DNA from: an uncultured Bacilli bacterium
Lineage (GTDB): Bacteria; Bacillota_I; Bacilli_A; RF39; UBA660
Assembly (NCBI GenBank): GCA_934101115.1
Contig: CAKOPW010000021.1
Coordinates: forward strand, 1-17,682
DNA: 17,682 nucleotides
Reading direction: 5' to 3'
Shown: positions 5,571 through 12,665 of the stretch, in pieces
Layout of the letters: each line of letters opens with the position of its first letter
How positions within the stretch are numbered: the stretch's first letter is position 1
Notes under the pieces: model-generated
Told to the model about the DNA's origin: nothing
Seen by the model: the letters and a program-made list of their open reading frames with translations, nothing else
Databases searched by the model: none
Translations under genes and position numbers: made by a program

Positions 5571-7010
5571 CTATTCAAAACTAGATCCACCAATAAATTC
5601 TCTTAACAAATTATCCTCACTTACATATTCACTAGGAATTGGATAAAAAGTTTTTAAGTGATCTATTATTCTTCTAGCTTCATTATAATATTTACTATTT
5701 ATATCAATACTATAAAGTATTGGTTCAACATATACTTTTAAAACACCAATTTCATAAGTATATGCTGTATTAATTATAGCATCAGCACTGTCAGTATATG
5801 GGAAAATGTAAGCCTCTTCACCACGTCTAACGCTTTCCCATGATGCAAGTGAATCTTCTCCACTTTTTCCTCTAGTTCTAAAATCTCTTATTATTCTTCT
5901 AAGAAGTCTATTTTCAGTTGTTGAAACATAGTTATGTCTATCAACATTTAAAGGTGTTAATGGACTTATATAGATTTTATATATTAAATCTTGATATTCA
6001 TTACTTATTAAATTTGGATTAAGTCCATGTAAACCTTCAATTACTAAACAATCATTTTCATTTAAAACTATTGGAGTTGTACTCATCTCTTTTTCTCCAG
6101 TAATAAAATTATAACTTGGTAAGTAAGTTTTATTCCCACTCATCAAATCAGTTAATACTTTATTAAATAATTTTAAATCTAAAGCATTTATTGATTCATA
6201 ATCTTTATTACCATATTCATCAACTGGAGTCTCATTCCTATTTAAGAAAAAATCATCAAGAGATATCGGAATCGCATTTACCCCTAAAGAAGAAAGATAT
6301 AAACTCAACTTCTTACTCGTTGTAGTTTTTCCACTGCTAGAAGGTCCAGCAAGTAAAACAATTCTTTTATTTTTAGAAACTATATCTTCAGCTATTCCCT
6401 CAAGATTTCTTTCAATCATGATATCATTTTTACGAATAAAATCTTTAATTTTACCTTCTGCAATAAGGTTATTTAAATCCATTACATAATTTATATTTAC
6501 TCTTTTTAACCATGAATCATATTCTCTAAATGAATCATATATCTTATTTCTAAAATTAAATATAATCTCATCATTAGTTGGTAAAACTAATATAAACTTA
6601 TTATCTTCAATAAAATATAAATCAAATAATTTTAATTCTCCAGTTGATTTAACCATATTATGCGTATAAAAATAATTATATTTGCCATTTAATTCAAATA
6701 AAGAAACTGTTACATTGCTTATATTTAAAACATTAGTCATTTTTTCCAACGCACGCTTTTCTTTATAATATTTATAAGCATCTTCTTTTTTTACTATTCT
6801 TTTAACTATTGGTAAATCTTTATCAACAAGTTCCTTCATATAATTTTTTATATTAAGAAGTTTTTCTTTATCTATTGTTTCTTTACATTCAATAGTTGTA
6901 TATATTCCTTTATCTAAAGAATGATGAAAAAACACCTCTCCGTTAAATAAATCTTTAACAGCAACATATAATAAAAATTTTAACCCCGCAGCATATTCTT
7001 TATTACTCAT
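5571..7010 (-). CDS. Uridine kinase-like nucleoside kinase with ThrRS-type N-terminal domain
   Basis: The 479-residue protein has a C-terminal P-loop kinase of the uridine kinase/phosphoribulokinase type: Walker A GPSSSGKTT (222-230), then SLDDFF, EGLHGLN and RRIIRDFRTRG. The first ~95 residues resemble the second additional domain of threonyl-tRNA synthetase (FFHHSLDKGIY, the HH possibly being the metal-binding remnant). Related nucleoside kinases are usually near 550 residues with a TGS domain in front; that domain is absent here. ATP-dependent phosphorylation of a nucleoside is likely, but the substrate is not established by sequence. The ATG at 7010 is chosen over the upstream in-frame GTG at 7019 because AGGTGG lies five bases before it. 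It is first in the run with gapA. Confidence 0.9.
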   Translation of the reverse strand: MSNKEYAAGLKFLLYVAVKDLFNGEVFFHHSLDKGIYTTIECKETIDKEKLLNIKNYMKELVDKDLPIVKRIVKKEDAYKYYKEKRALEKMTNVLNISNVTVSLFELNGKYNYFYTHNMVKSTGELKLFDLYFIEDNKFILVLPTNDEIIFNFRNKIYDSFREYDSWLKRVNINYVMDLNNLIAEGKIKDFIRKNDIMIERNLEGIAEDIVSKNKRIVLLAGPSSSGKTTTSKKLSLYLSSLGVNAIPISLDDFFLNRNETPVDEYGNKDYESINALDLKLFNKVLTDLMSGNKTYLPSYNFITGEKEMSTTPIVLNENDCLVIEGLHGLNPNLISNEYQDLIYKIYISPLTPLNVDRHNYVSTTENRLLRRIIRDFRTRGKSGEDSLASWESVRRGEEAYIFPYTDSADAIINTAYTYEIGVLKVYVEPILYSIDINSKYYNEARRIIDHLKTFYPIPSEYVSEDNLLREFIGGSSFE

Positions 7011-7052
7011 GTATACCACCTATTTTAAATTATATCATGAAATTTACCCTTT

Positions 7053-7079
7053 ATTATAAAATTCGTGCTTATTTGTCAT
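7053..7079 (-). promoter_or_regulatory. Possible promoter of the nucleoside kinase-gapA operon
   Basis: ATGACA (7079-7074), a short 15-bp spacer and TATAAT (7058-7053) form a plausible promoter. A second -10 with TG extension (TGA-TATAAT, hexamer 7034-7029) lies closer but would leave only about a dozen bases before the ATG. I cannot choose firmly between them. Confidence 0.4.
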
Positions 7080-7133
7080 TTTATTTAAGAATATTTTCTA
7101 ATGTTTTATTTATAATATTATTAGGTGATAATA

Positions 7134-7703
7134 TTGATAATTCCAACAATAGTAGAAAAAAATTATGAAGGACATCAAATTTATGATATTTATTCAAGAT
7201 TATTAAAGGATAGAATCATATTTATAAGTGGAGAAATTAATGATGATACAGCTTCTTTAGTTATATCTGAGCTTTTATATTTAGATTCAATTAATCATAA
7301 TGATATATCAATCTATATCAATTCTCCAGGTGGTTCAGTTACTGCTGGCCTTGCCATATATGACACAATGAAAATTATTAAAAGTGATGTTGAAACTATC
7401 GGAGTTGGTATGAGTGCTTCAATGGGAGCTTTTTTACTTTCAAGTGGAACTAAAGGAAAACGATGCATCCTGGAAAATGCTGAAGTTATGATTCATGAAA
7501 TACTAGGTGGAGCTCAAGGTCAAGCAACAGAAATTCAGATTCAAGCAGATAGAATTTTACATTTAAGGGAAAAGTTAAATAAACTTCTTGCCAAAAACAC
7601 GAATCAAACTTTAAAGAAAATAAACAATGACACAAAAAGAGATCATTACATGGATGCAGAAGAAGCAATGAATTATGGTATAGTTGATAAAATCTTAAAA
7701 TAA
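7134..7703 (+). CDS. clpP: ATP-dependent Clp protease proteolytic subunit
   Basis: The 189-residue serine peptidase forms the tetradecameric chamber that degrades proteins fed by a Clp ATPase in the cytoplasm. The catalytic triad is intact: Ser96 in GMSASMGA, His121 in MIHEILGG and Asp170 in KRDHYM, with the same spacing as Escherichia coli ClpP. YINSPGG and the AEEAMNYGIVDKIL tail are typical. The start is TTG at 7134, behind AGGTGA (7123-7128). The upstream in-frame GTG at 7125 has no ribosome site and adds residues unlike the family's N-terminus. It is divergent from the kinase operon and stands alone. I saw no CtsR heptads or CIRCE element, and no clear promoter. Confidence 0.96.
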   Translation: MIIPTIVEKNYEGHQIYDIYSRLLKDRIIFISGEINDDTASLVISELLYLDSINHNDISIYINSPGGSVTAGLAIYDTMKIIKSDVETIGVGMSASMGAFLLSSGTKGKRCILENAEVMIHEILGGAQGQATEIQIQADRILHLREKLNKLLAKNTNQTLKKINNDTKRDHYMDAEEAMNYGIVDKILK

Positions 7704-7707
7704 AATA

Positions 7708-7731
7708 CGAAGAACATTCTTCGCATTTTTT
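7708..7731. terminator. Bidirectional terminator between clpP and the surface-protein gene
   Basis: CGAAGA-ACAT-TCTTCG forms a 6-bp stem. It is followed by CATTTTTT on the plus strand (end of clpP) and by a T-rich run on the minus strand (end of the 7730-8878 gene). Confidence 0.8.
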
Positions 7732-8878
7732 ATTTAATTAAACTTTTATCTACTATAAGAACTGGTCTAACTCCATAATATTTATTATTATTATATCTAC
7801 TATCTGTTGCTAAATAATCATAATTAAATTCACCAATAGATTTCATATACCAAACACTATAATTTGAAGAAGTATAACTAGTCATAGTCCAATAACTTGT
7901 ACTATAAATCCACTCGTTTCCAGTTAAATTACTCACTTTTTTTATAAGAGATCCTGGCGATATAGAATTTCCATTATTAATAAGATTTTCTATTTCCTCT
8001 TTTTCAATTAACCTTGCAGTTATATTTGAAATATCCAAATTAAACAAAGATAGTTTTTGAAGATATTCTTCAACATAACTTTTTACTAAACTTGTTGAAT
8101 AAACATTATCTTTCGTAGAAAAAGCTGTTGTTCCAATAGCAGGATATATAGCAGTTCCATTATTATATTGTAAACCTAATGCACCACTGCTTTGTAAACC
8201 TGTTGGACTATCAATTGCTTTAACATTTTTTCCATCAAAAGTATTTCCAATATAAAGGTTATACTTTGCAAAAAGCTTAATTTTATCTCCATCATTATCT
8301 AAAATATAAAAGCATTCAGACTCAATGCAAACTTCATCTCCAATATTATCTCCAGTTTTAGTGATTACAGGAGGTTTGCTTCCAGGTTCATCTCTTTCTA
8401 CTGCATTAAATTCTAACTTACACGTATATTCTTCAGTTACACTCTCTGTTGCTACCTTATCTAATGTTACTGTTAATGTTCCATTTATACTTTCTTTAGC
8501 TTTTACAACTGTTGCATCATTATCTAGCTTGTTTTTGATACTTGTATATTTTGCTATTGTTCCAGTCTTTGGTACACATGTAACACGCACTTCTGCATCA
8601 TAGTTGCTTGAATTATTTGTTACTTCATATGTTAACACACTTGTTTGATTTAATGCCCTTAATTCGTTTGTTTCAAATGTTATTATCTTTTTAGTTGAGT
8701 CTATTACTTTAGAATATACGTCCGCTCCATCTAAATTCGATTTTGTAAATATTACTTCAAAATCATCTTTATTTTCGCTTACATTCGCATTTCCATTTAT
8801 TATTAATGTTGTACTTACTGCGGCAAATCCAATTGACATCAAAATAATTGCAACTATTATTGCACTCCTTTTCTTCAT
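7730..8878 (-). CDS. Secreted or anchored surface protein with a 'YGVRPVL' C-terminal module
   Basis: The 382-residue protein starts MKKRSAII with a hydrophobic helix (about 6-28) ending in SIGFAAVSTTLIINGNANV, like leaders of TasA/SipW-class fibre proteins. Residues 30-165 form a beta-rich part with a two-Cys region. After a proline-containing linker (GSKPPVITKTG), residues 175-382 resemble the C-terminal module of many Firmicutes surface proteins (DUF6273-like), with WTMTSYTSSNYSVWY and the terminal YYGVRPVLIVD. Binding partner and role are unknown. ATG 8878 is chosen over the in-frame GTG at 8887; GGTG stands 8 nt before it, a weak site. The gene stands alone, with a G8 run in its likely promoter (8914-8921). 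Confidence 0.85.
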   Translation of the reverse strand: MKKRSAIIVAIILMSIGFAAVSTTLIINGNANVSENKDDFEVIFTKSNLDGADVYSKVIDSTKKIITFETNELRALNQTSVLTYEVTNNSSNYDAEVRVTCVPKTGTIAKYTSIKNKLDNDATVVKAKESINGTLTVTLDKVATESVTEEYTCKLEFNAVERDEPGSKPPVITKTGDNIGDEVCIESECFYILDNDGDKIKLFAKYNLYIGNTFDGKNVKAIDSPTGLQSSGALGLQYNNGTAIYPAIGTTAFSTKDNVYSTSLVKSYVEEYLQKLSLFNLDISNITARLIEKEEIENLINNGNSISPGSLIKKVSNLTGNEWIYSTSYWTMTSYTSSNYSVWYMKSIGEFNYDYLATDSRYNNNKYYGVRPVLIVDKSLIK

Positions 8879-8904
8879 TTTACACACACCATTCTACTTT
8901 TTAT

Positions 8905-8931
8905 TTTATAATACCCCCCCCGATTTGCAAG
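8905..8931 (-). promoter_or_regulatory. Promoter region with a G8 homopolymer (possible phase-variable switch)
   Basis: Read on the minus strand, TTGCAA is followed by ATC, eight G (8921-8914) and TATTATAAAAT. The G-run lies between a possible -35 (TTGCAA) and -10 candidates (TAAAAT with a 16-bp spacer, TATAAA with 14, or TATTAT with 11). A change of one or two G would change the spacer. Which -10 is used cannot be settled by eye. Confidence 0.45.
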
Positions 8932-9014
8932 GACATTATCTTGTTTTACATTTGTTTTGTCGCTTTATTTTTTATTGCACACCTATTATATTTAAATTAT
9001 ACAATTTATTTGTT

Positions 9015-9036
9015 GTAGAGTAAATATTCTACTTTT
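9015..9036 (+). terminator. Hairpin with T-run (copy 2)
   Basis: This is the same 18-nt hairpin and TTTT as at 61-82. Here it lies between the cassette and the upstream region of the divergently placed surface-protein gene. Confidence 0.4.
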
Positions 9037-9067
9037 AGTATGTGTAAACTTTTGTTTTATATTATCA

Positions 9068-9096
9068 TTGTAATTTATTTAAAAAAATGTTATATT
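9068..9096 (+). promoter_or_regulatory. Promoter of the putative antisense RNA (copy 2)
   Basis: TTGTAA (9068-9073), a 17-bp spacer and TATATT (9091-9096) with TG at 9088-9089. It is identical in design to copy 1. The start is expected near 9103. Confidence 0.65.
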
Positions 9097-9102
9097 TTAT
9101 TT

Positions 9103-9191
9103 AGTGAGAAGCAAAAGTTTCTTTTGAGGCTGATGCTTACCACTTATTGTGTTGCAGCATCCTTATTCAGTAGAATAAAGATGCTTTTTTT
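9103..9191 (+). ncRNA. Putative type I antitoxin (antisense) RNA, copy 2
   Basis: An RNA of about 89 nt is predicted, equal in length to copy 1. The 5' hairpin, GATGCTTACCAC (9132-9143) and the terminator stem GCATC/GATGC with TTATTC/GAATAA (9157-9184, then seven T) match copy 1. The middle differs: here CAC-TTATT-GTG (9141-9151) replaces the ACCA-TTA-TGGT hairpin of copy 1. The RNA ends five bases before the mini-ORF stop and covers the mRNA 3' untranslated region. Confidence 0.6.
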
Positions 9192-9195
9192 GTTG

Positions 9196-9273
9196 CTATA
9201 ATAATTTTAAAATTATTGCTAGCAATATAAAAACGATTAAGTAAAGTAATCTTATTTGATTATCTTTTTTCAT
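9196..9273 (-). CDS. Small hydrophobic peptide, putative type I toxin (copy 2)
   Basis: The ORF codes for 25 residues: MKKDNQIR, then a hydrophobic run ending FILLAIILKLL, then TAG. The last 11 residues match copy 1 in 10 positions, while the first half has no clear similarity and is five residues shorter. GAGGGG lies 10 nt before the ATG, and there is no competing upstream ATG as in copy 1, which supports this start. Promoter, leader pairing and antisense RNA are all conserved. A single-pass membrane toxin is the best reading; function is inferred. Confidence 0.6.
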   Translation of the reverse strand: MKKDNQIRLLYLIVFILLAIILKLL

Positions 9274-9365
9274 CGTATCACTTCCCCTCGTAATTCTTAA
9301 ACCAAAATCCCCGAATAATTTAGCCTCTAGTTTGGAAGTGATAAGCATCTTTTTCTGCTTCTCGA
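9274..9365 (-). promoter_or_regulatory. Structured 5' leader of the mini-ORF mRNA (copy 2)
   Basis: ATCACTTCC (9342-9334) is complementary over 9 nt to GGAAGTGAT (9285-9277) at the ribosome site. GATGCTTATCAC (9349-9338) can instead pair with GTGGTAAGCATC (9143-9132) in the mRNA 3' region. Both options match copy 1. Confidence 0.6.
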
Positions 9366-9371
9366 GTTTGT

Positions 9372-9399
9372 ATTATAGATACTTATTTTATCTTGTCAA
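9372..9399 (-). promoter_or_regulatory. Promoter of the mini-ORF mRNA (copy 2)
   Basis: TTGACA (9399-9394), a 16-bp spacer and TATAAT (9377-9372). The dyad CGACA-AA-TGTCG (9406-9417) lies just upstream, as in copy 1. Confidence 0.8.
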
Positions 9400-9449
9400 T
9401 AAATCCGACAAATGTCGACAAAATTAGAACCTAAAAAGTAAGTTTTCAT

Positions 9450-9474
9450 AAAAAAAAGAGTTATTCACTCTTTT
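9450..9474 (-). terminator. Terminator overlapping the end of the cohesin-protein gene
   Basis: AAAAGAGT-GAATA-ACTCTTTT with a run of eight T, on the minus strand. The gene's TAA is inside the hairpin. It is the same structure as at the end of ileS. Confidence 0.85.
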
Positions 9475-10777
9475 CTACTTCTTTTGTTTCAGTTCTTTTT
9501 TCTTCTACCGGAATTACTTTCGTTTTCTTTTTTCTCTTAAAAATAAGTAAAATCAATAACAATACTATAACGCCTAAACAAGCAAATATTACATATTTAT
9601 AATTATTTACAAGGCCATTTAAACTTTCAGTAATATTTTCATCCAAAGGAAATATTGTACTATCTTTTGTATTGAATAAATAATAACCTTTTTCTTTTGT
9701 TTCCAAATTATATCCATAGATAATTATATTGTCGCTTCCGTCTACTTTATAGGCATCAATTTTTAAACCATTTATTTCAATATTAATTTTTTTTAGAAAA
9801 GACAAGCTTTTACTTTCTACTAAGTCAATTGGATTAACATAAATTAAATTACTCTTTAATTCAATATACTTTTTTGCTATTTTTCCATTTTCATAAATGT
9901 AAACACTTACTTCTCCATCACTGTTTTTTAATCCGATTAAAGTCAAATCATCATTAACTAAAGCAGGTATTTCTACATCATCATAAGTAGTTGTTCCAAT
10001 TGTAAACGTTGTCATTGATGGTAAAGCATCACTTTTTCTAACAATAGTGTAATTAACACCATCTACATCTACATTTATCGGATCAAGTTCTTTTCTTTCA
10101 ATATTGATTGTGTACTTTAAAGTATTTCCTTTTTGAGCCGTAACAACAATCTCAAACTTATTTGCTCCTTCAGTCAAATCAACTGTTCCAAAACCACTTA
10201 CATGAGCAGTTGAATCTTCTACACCACCAGTAATATTAACATGTTCTACATCGTTTTCCACTTCCAAAGTATATTCATAAGTTTCCTTATTGAAAGCAGG
10301 ACTTATAGAATATCCTTCAACTCCTAAACTTTTTAAATAGGCATTTTTGGAATAACTAGCTTCTATTTCAGCTTGAGTTCTTAGGTTAATAGTTGCTGAT
10401 TTTACAGAAACACTCATCTTTGATTCATCTAGAGCATAAACCAAATAACTACCAACATTAATAGATGCTGACCCACTCTTTAAAGCTTGAAATTTCAAAG
10501 TATAGCTTTTTGATTTTACACCACTTGCACTTGTCGTATAATCAGCTACTGAAGTTTCTCCGCTTACTAGTTTTAGTTTTGAATTATCATAACTGATTAA
10601 ATATTGCCATGAACCCATAGGTGTTGAACTCGACAAAGTAACCGTTGCTGTTATTGTATTTCCAACAACTGCACTTCCACTTGTTTTTACTGTTATACTT
10701 GCACTAGCTGCATTTACAAGCCCTGGAAGAAGTAAACTTGTAAGCAAACCAACCAATAAAATTTTTATTCTTTTCAT
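9461..10777 (-). CDS. Membrane-anchored cohesin-domain protein
   Basis: The 438-residue surface protein has a signal peptide (1-23, ending LVNA) and a cohesin-like beta-sandwich at about 25-132 (VGNTITATVTLSS, MGSWQYLISYDNSKLKLVSG, LKFQALKSGSASI). A cadherin-like beta-sandwich follows at about 146-228 (YLKSLGVEG, FNKETYEYTLEV, KYTINIER), then a further extracellular region, a transmembrane helix at about 393-412, and a charged cytoplasmic tail. Cohesin domains bind dockerins, and the gene just upstream ends in a dockerin, so this is the likely anchor for that enzyme. AGGAGG before the ATG overlaps the upstream stop (TAGGAGG), which shows a tight operon. The last residues EKSE and the stop are within repeat copy 2. 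The pairing is inferred from adjacency and domain types. Confidence 0.85.
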   Translation of the reverse strand: MKRIKILLVGLLTSLLLPGLVNAASASITVKTSGSAVVGNTITATVTLSSSTPMGSWQYLISYDNSKLKLVSGETSVADYTTSASGVKSKSYTLKFQALKSGSASINVGSYLVYALDESKMSVSVKSATINLRTQAEIEASYSKNAYLKSLGVEGYSISPAFNKETYEYTLEVENDVEHVNITGGVEDSTAHVSGFGTVDLTEGANKFEIVVTAQKGNTLKYTINIERKELDPINVDVDGVNYTIVRKSDALPSMTTFTIGTTTYDDVEIPALVNDDLTLIGLKNSDGEVSVYIYENGKIAKKYIELKSNLIYVNPIDLVESKSLSFLKKINIEINGLKIDAYKVDGSDNIIIYGYNLETKEKGYYLFNTKDSTIFPLDENITESLNGLVNNYKYVIFACLGVIVLLLILLIFKRKKKTKVIPVEEKRTETKEVEKSE

Positions 10778-10785
10778 ATATCCTC

Positions 10786-12558
10786 CTATTGTTCTAATTT
10801 AGCTGTACCTAAAATGTCCTTTTGTATTTTAAGTAAGTCTAATGCATTAATTGATCCATCTTTGCTTGCATCGGCTGCTTTTTTATAAGCTCCACTTAAT
10901 TTTGATGTACCAAGAATATCTTTTTGTACTTTAAGTAAATCTAATGCATTTATCTCACCATCACCAGATGCATCTCCATATATTACTATTTCCAAAGTTT
11001 CTGCTGTATTACCAGAAATTGTTACTTTATATCCAGTTTTTAAGGTATCATCAACAACATTACCCGAAGCATCAGTTATAACAACGCTTACACCTTTACT
11101 CTCCAAATTACCTTTTAAATCGCTTGAACTTGTTCCAACTTCAATATTAGAAATATAACCAACTTCGTATCTATATCCCGATGAAATTACCGCAACACTA
11201 GCATCTACTTTTCCAACTTCATCTGGTTTGTCTCCAGGATCAACTAGCTCATCCATATTGGCATACACTGGAATAATGAAGTTAAACGAACTTTCAAGTA
11301 TTCCTGCTGCTTTATATGCATTATACATAATTGTCGACTCACCAACTGGAGCTTCTACATTTGTCATATATGGGTGTAGATATCTGTTTTCAATTTTTTC
11401 CGGAAAAATATTAAATTTTTGATAATATGCTGTATCTTGACCAGCGTTAACATAATTATTGTTGATAAACTCTGTTCCACCATTCATTGCTGTTTGACGG
11501 TCAGCATCCATATTTCCAGTTCCGCCCCAACCATGATTGAAAGCATAGATAAGAGCTTTTTGAGTTACATTTGAACCATCATAAGCTGCAATGTTAAAGA
11601 AATTATAATAGTTATCAAGCGATGAGCCATTATATAGATAACCATACCTTGTTGTATAATCACCACTTACACAAGAATAAAGCTTTCCAGTATAAGTTCC
11701 ACTTGTAAGTTTTGCTGACCCAAGTTCTTGTTTAACACGTGAAGATATCGCCATTTGAGATACACCAATATTTAAACTTGAATTTTTGATAAACTCCGTT
11801 AAAGATGGAATATTTTGAACTAAAAAATTATTACTAAAAACTTTATCAGCAGCTTTTTTATAATCATCAGCATTAATACTTGTATTTGTTTTATAATTTT
11901 CAAACATAAATATATTTTTCTCATTTAAAAAATTTCTTGGATCCAAATAATATTTAATAGCTTCTCTACTAGCAGCACTATAACCTGAATCAAATTTCTT
12001 CGTACAAGTCGTATCTATGTAGTCACTTCTACTTGATGATTTTATTGTTGAACTTCCACATGAGCTAAAAGCATTTACACTAGCATTAAAGTCAATTACA
12101 TTTCCGTTTTTGTCAGTTACCTCTGCTTCAAAATTCCATGTTGGATGTGCAAGTTTTAAAGAACATAAGCCATTCCAATATGAAGACGGAAAACCCTTTT
12201 CTTTCATTTCCTTTTCACATTCAGTACGAGCCTCTGTATCGTCCACTTTAGGATCATCTACAACACTTACCTTTAAGTAATTAGAACATATATAACCATC
12301 TTGACCATTAACATTAACTTTATACCAGCCATTTGGACAATTATTAGTTCCCGTACTTTCATCTTTAAAAAGTTCATCTGTTGACATCGTAAAACTTTCT
12401 CCAGTGGATACCATTTTAATTTTATCATTGTTAGTTCCTGGACCAGTTCTTACATAAACACCAGTTCCTGAAACAACACCTGTAATTGTTTTTGCAAACA
12501 CAAAAGTTGGCATAGTTATCCATACAAGTAAAAAAATAAATAATCTTTTTTTATTCAT
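10786..12558 (-). CDS. SH3/N-acetylglucosaminidase with C-terminal dockerin
   Basis: The 590-residue secreted enzyme is predicted to cut the glycan strands of peptidoglycan. Elements: signal peptide (1-22); bacterial SH3 domain (about 24-97, GVYVRTGPGTNNDKI, WYKVNVNGQDGYICSNYL); a GFPSSYWNGL and HPTWNFEA segment typical of this family; a GH73-like domain with YYLDPRNFLNEKNIFMFE and the probable catalytic Glu278 in SSRVKQELG; a beta-rich linker; and a dockerin (528-590) of two calcium-loop repeats, DASGDGEINALDLLKVQKDIL and DASKDGSINALDLLKIQKDIL. It lacks LysM, choline-binding or sortase anchors, so the dockerin is its evident attachment. AGGTAGGTG precedes the ATG. It is the first gene of the operon with the cohesin protein. 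The true bond cleaved and whether it remodels its own wall are not shown by sequence. Confidence 0.9.
   Translation of the reverse strand: MNKKRLFIFLLVWITMPTFVFAKTITGVVSGTGVYVRTGPGTNNDKIKMVSTGESFTMSTDELFKDESTGTNNCPNGWYKVNVNGQDGYICSNYLKVSVVDDPKVDDTEARTECEKEMKEKGFPSSYWNGLCSLKLAHPTWNFEAEVTDKNGNVIDFNASVNAFSSCGSSTIKSSSRSDYIDTTCTKKFDSGYSAASREAIKYYLDPRNFLNEKNIFMFENYKTNTSINADDYKKAADKVFSNNFLVQNIPSLTEFIKNSSLNIGVSQMAISSRVKQELGSAKLTSGTYTGKLYSCVSGDYTTRYGYLYNGSSLDNYYNFFNIAAYDGSNVTQKALIYAFNHGWGGTGNMDADRQTAMNGGTEFINNNYVNAGQDTAYYQKFNIFPEKIENRYLHPYMTNVEAPVGESTIMYNAYKAAGILESSFNFIIPVYANMDELVDPGDKPDEVGKVDASVAVISSGYRYEVGYISNIEVGTSSSDLKGNLESKGVSVVITDASGNVVDDTLKTGYKVTISGNTAETLEIVIYGDASGDGEINALDLLKVQKDILGTSKLSGAYKKAADASKDGSINALDLLKIQKDILGTAKLEQ
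10807..10974 (-). repeat. Internal DNA repeat coding for the two dockerin segments
   Basis: Bases 10807-10872 and 10909-10974 are about 66-bp related units in the same frame. Each codes for one calcium loop and helix (D-A-S-x-D-G-x-I-N-A-L-D-L-L-K). Confidence 0.8.
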
Positions 12559-12582
12559 AACTACACCTACCTATTCACATCC

Positions 12583-12591
12583 ATTATAACA
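12583..12591 (-). promoter_or_regulatory. Extended -10 promoter of the dockerin-cohesin operon
   Basis: TGT-TATAAT (12591-12583 on the minus strand) is an extended -10. No good -35 is seen at the right distance; there is only an A-run. Confidence 0.55.
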
Positions 12592-12641
12592 AAATACGAC
12601 ATATTTTTTTTAATACATAGTCAATTTTACTTTTAATTTAC

Positions 12642-12665
12642 AAAAAAAAGAAGATTACTCTTCTT
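12642..12665 (-). terminator. Terminator of the coiled-coil protein gene
   Basis: AAGAAGA-GTAA-TCTTCTT forms a 7-bp stem with a T-run, starting right after the TAG at 12668-12666. Confidence 0.85.

Larger units (their letters stand above)
8955..9477. repeat. Long direct repeat, copy 2 (toxin/antisense-RNA cassette)
   Basis: This repeats 1-538 in the same orientation. Identity begins at or before 8955 (TTTTGTCG) and ends at 9477, within the last codons of the cohesin-protein gene. It carries the same ordered elements: hairpin 9015-9036, antisense promoter, short RNA, mini-ORF, leader, promoter, dyad and gene-end terminator. It fills the gap of about 580 bp between the two flanking genes. Confidence 0.9.

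Noticed and set aside
7080..7133. A clpP promoter at TATAAT (7111-7116).
   Set aside because: It would place the transcript start at the ribosome site, and no -35 is found at the right distance. No CtsR or CIRCE element is visible either.
8325..8603. Plus-strand 92-residue ORF inside the surface-protein gene.
   Set aside because: It lies fully antisense to a well-supported gene, has low-complexity Ser/Val/Leu composition and no ribosome site.
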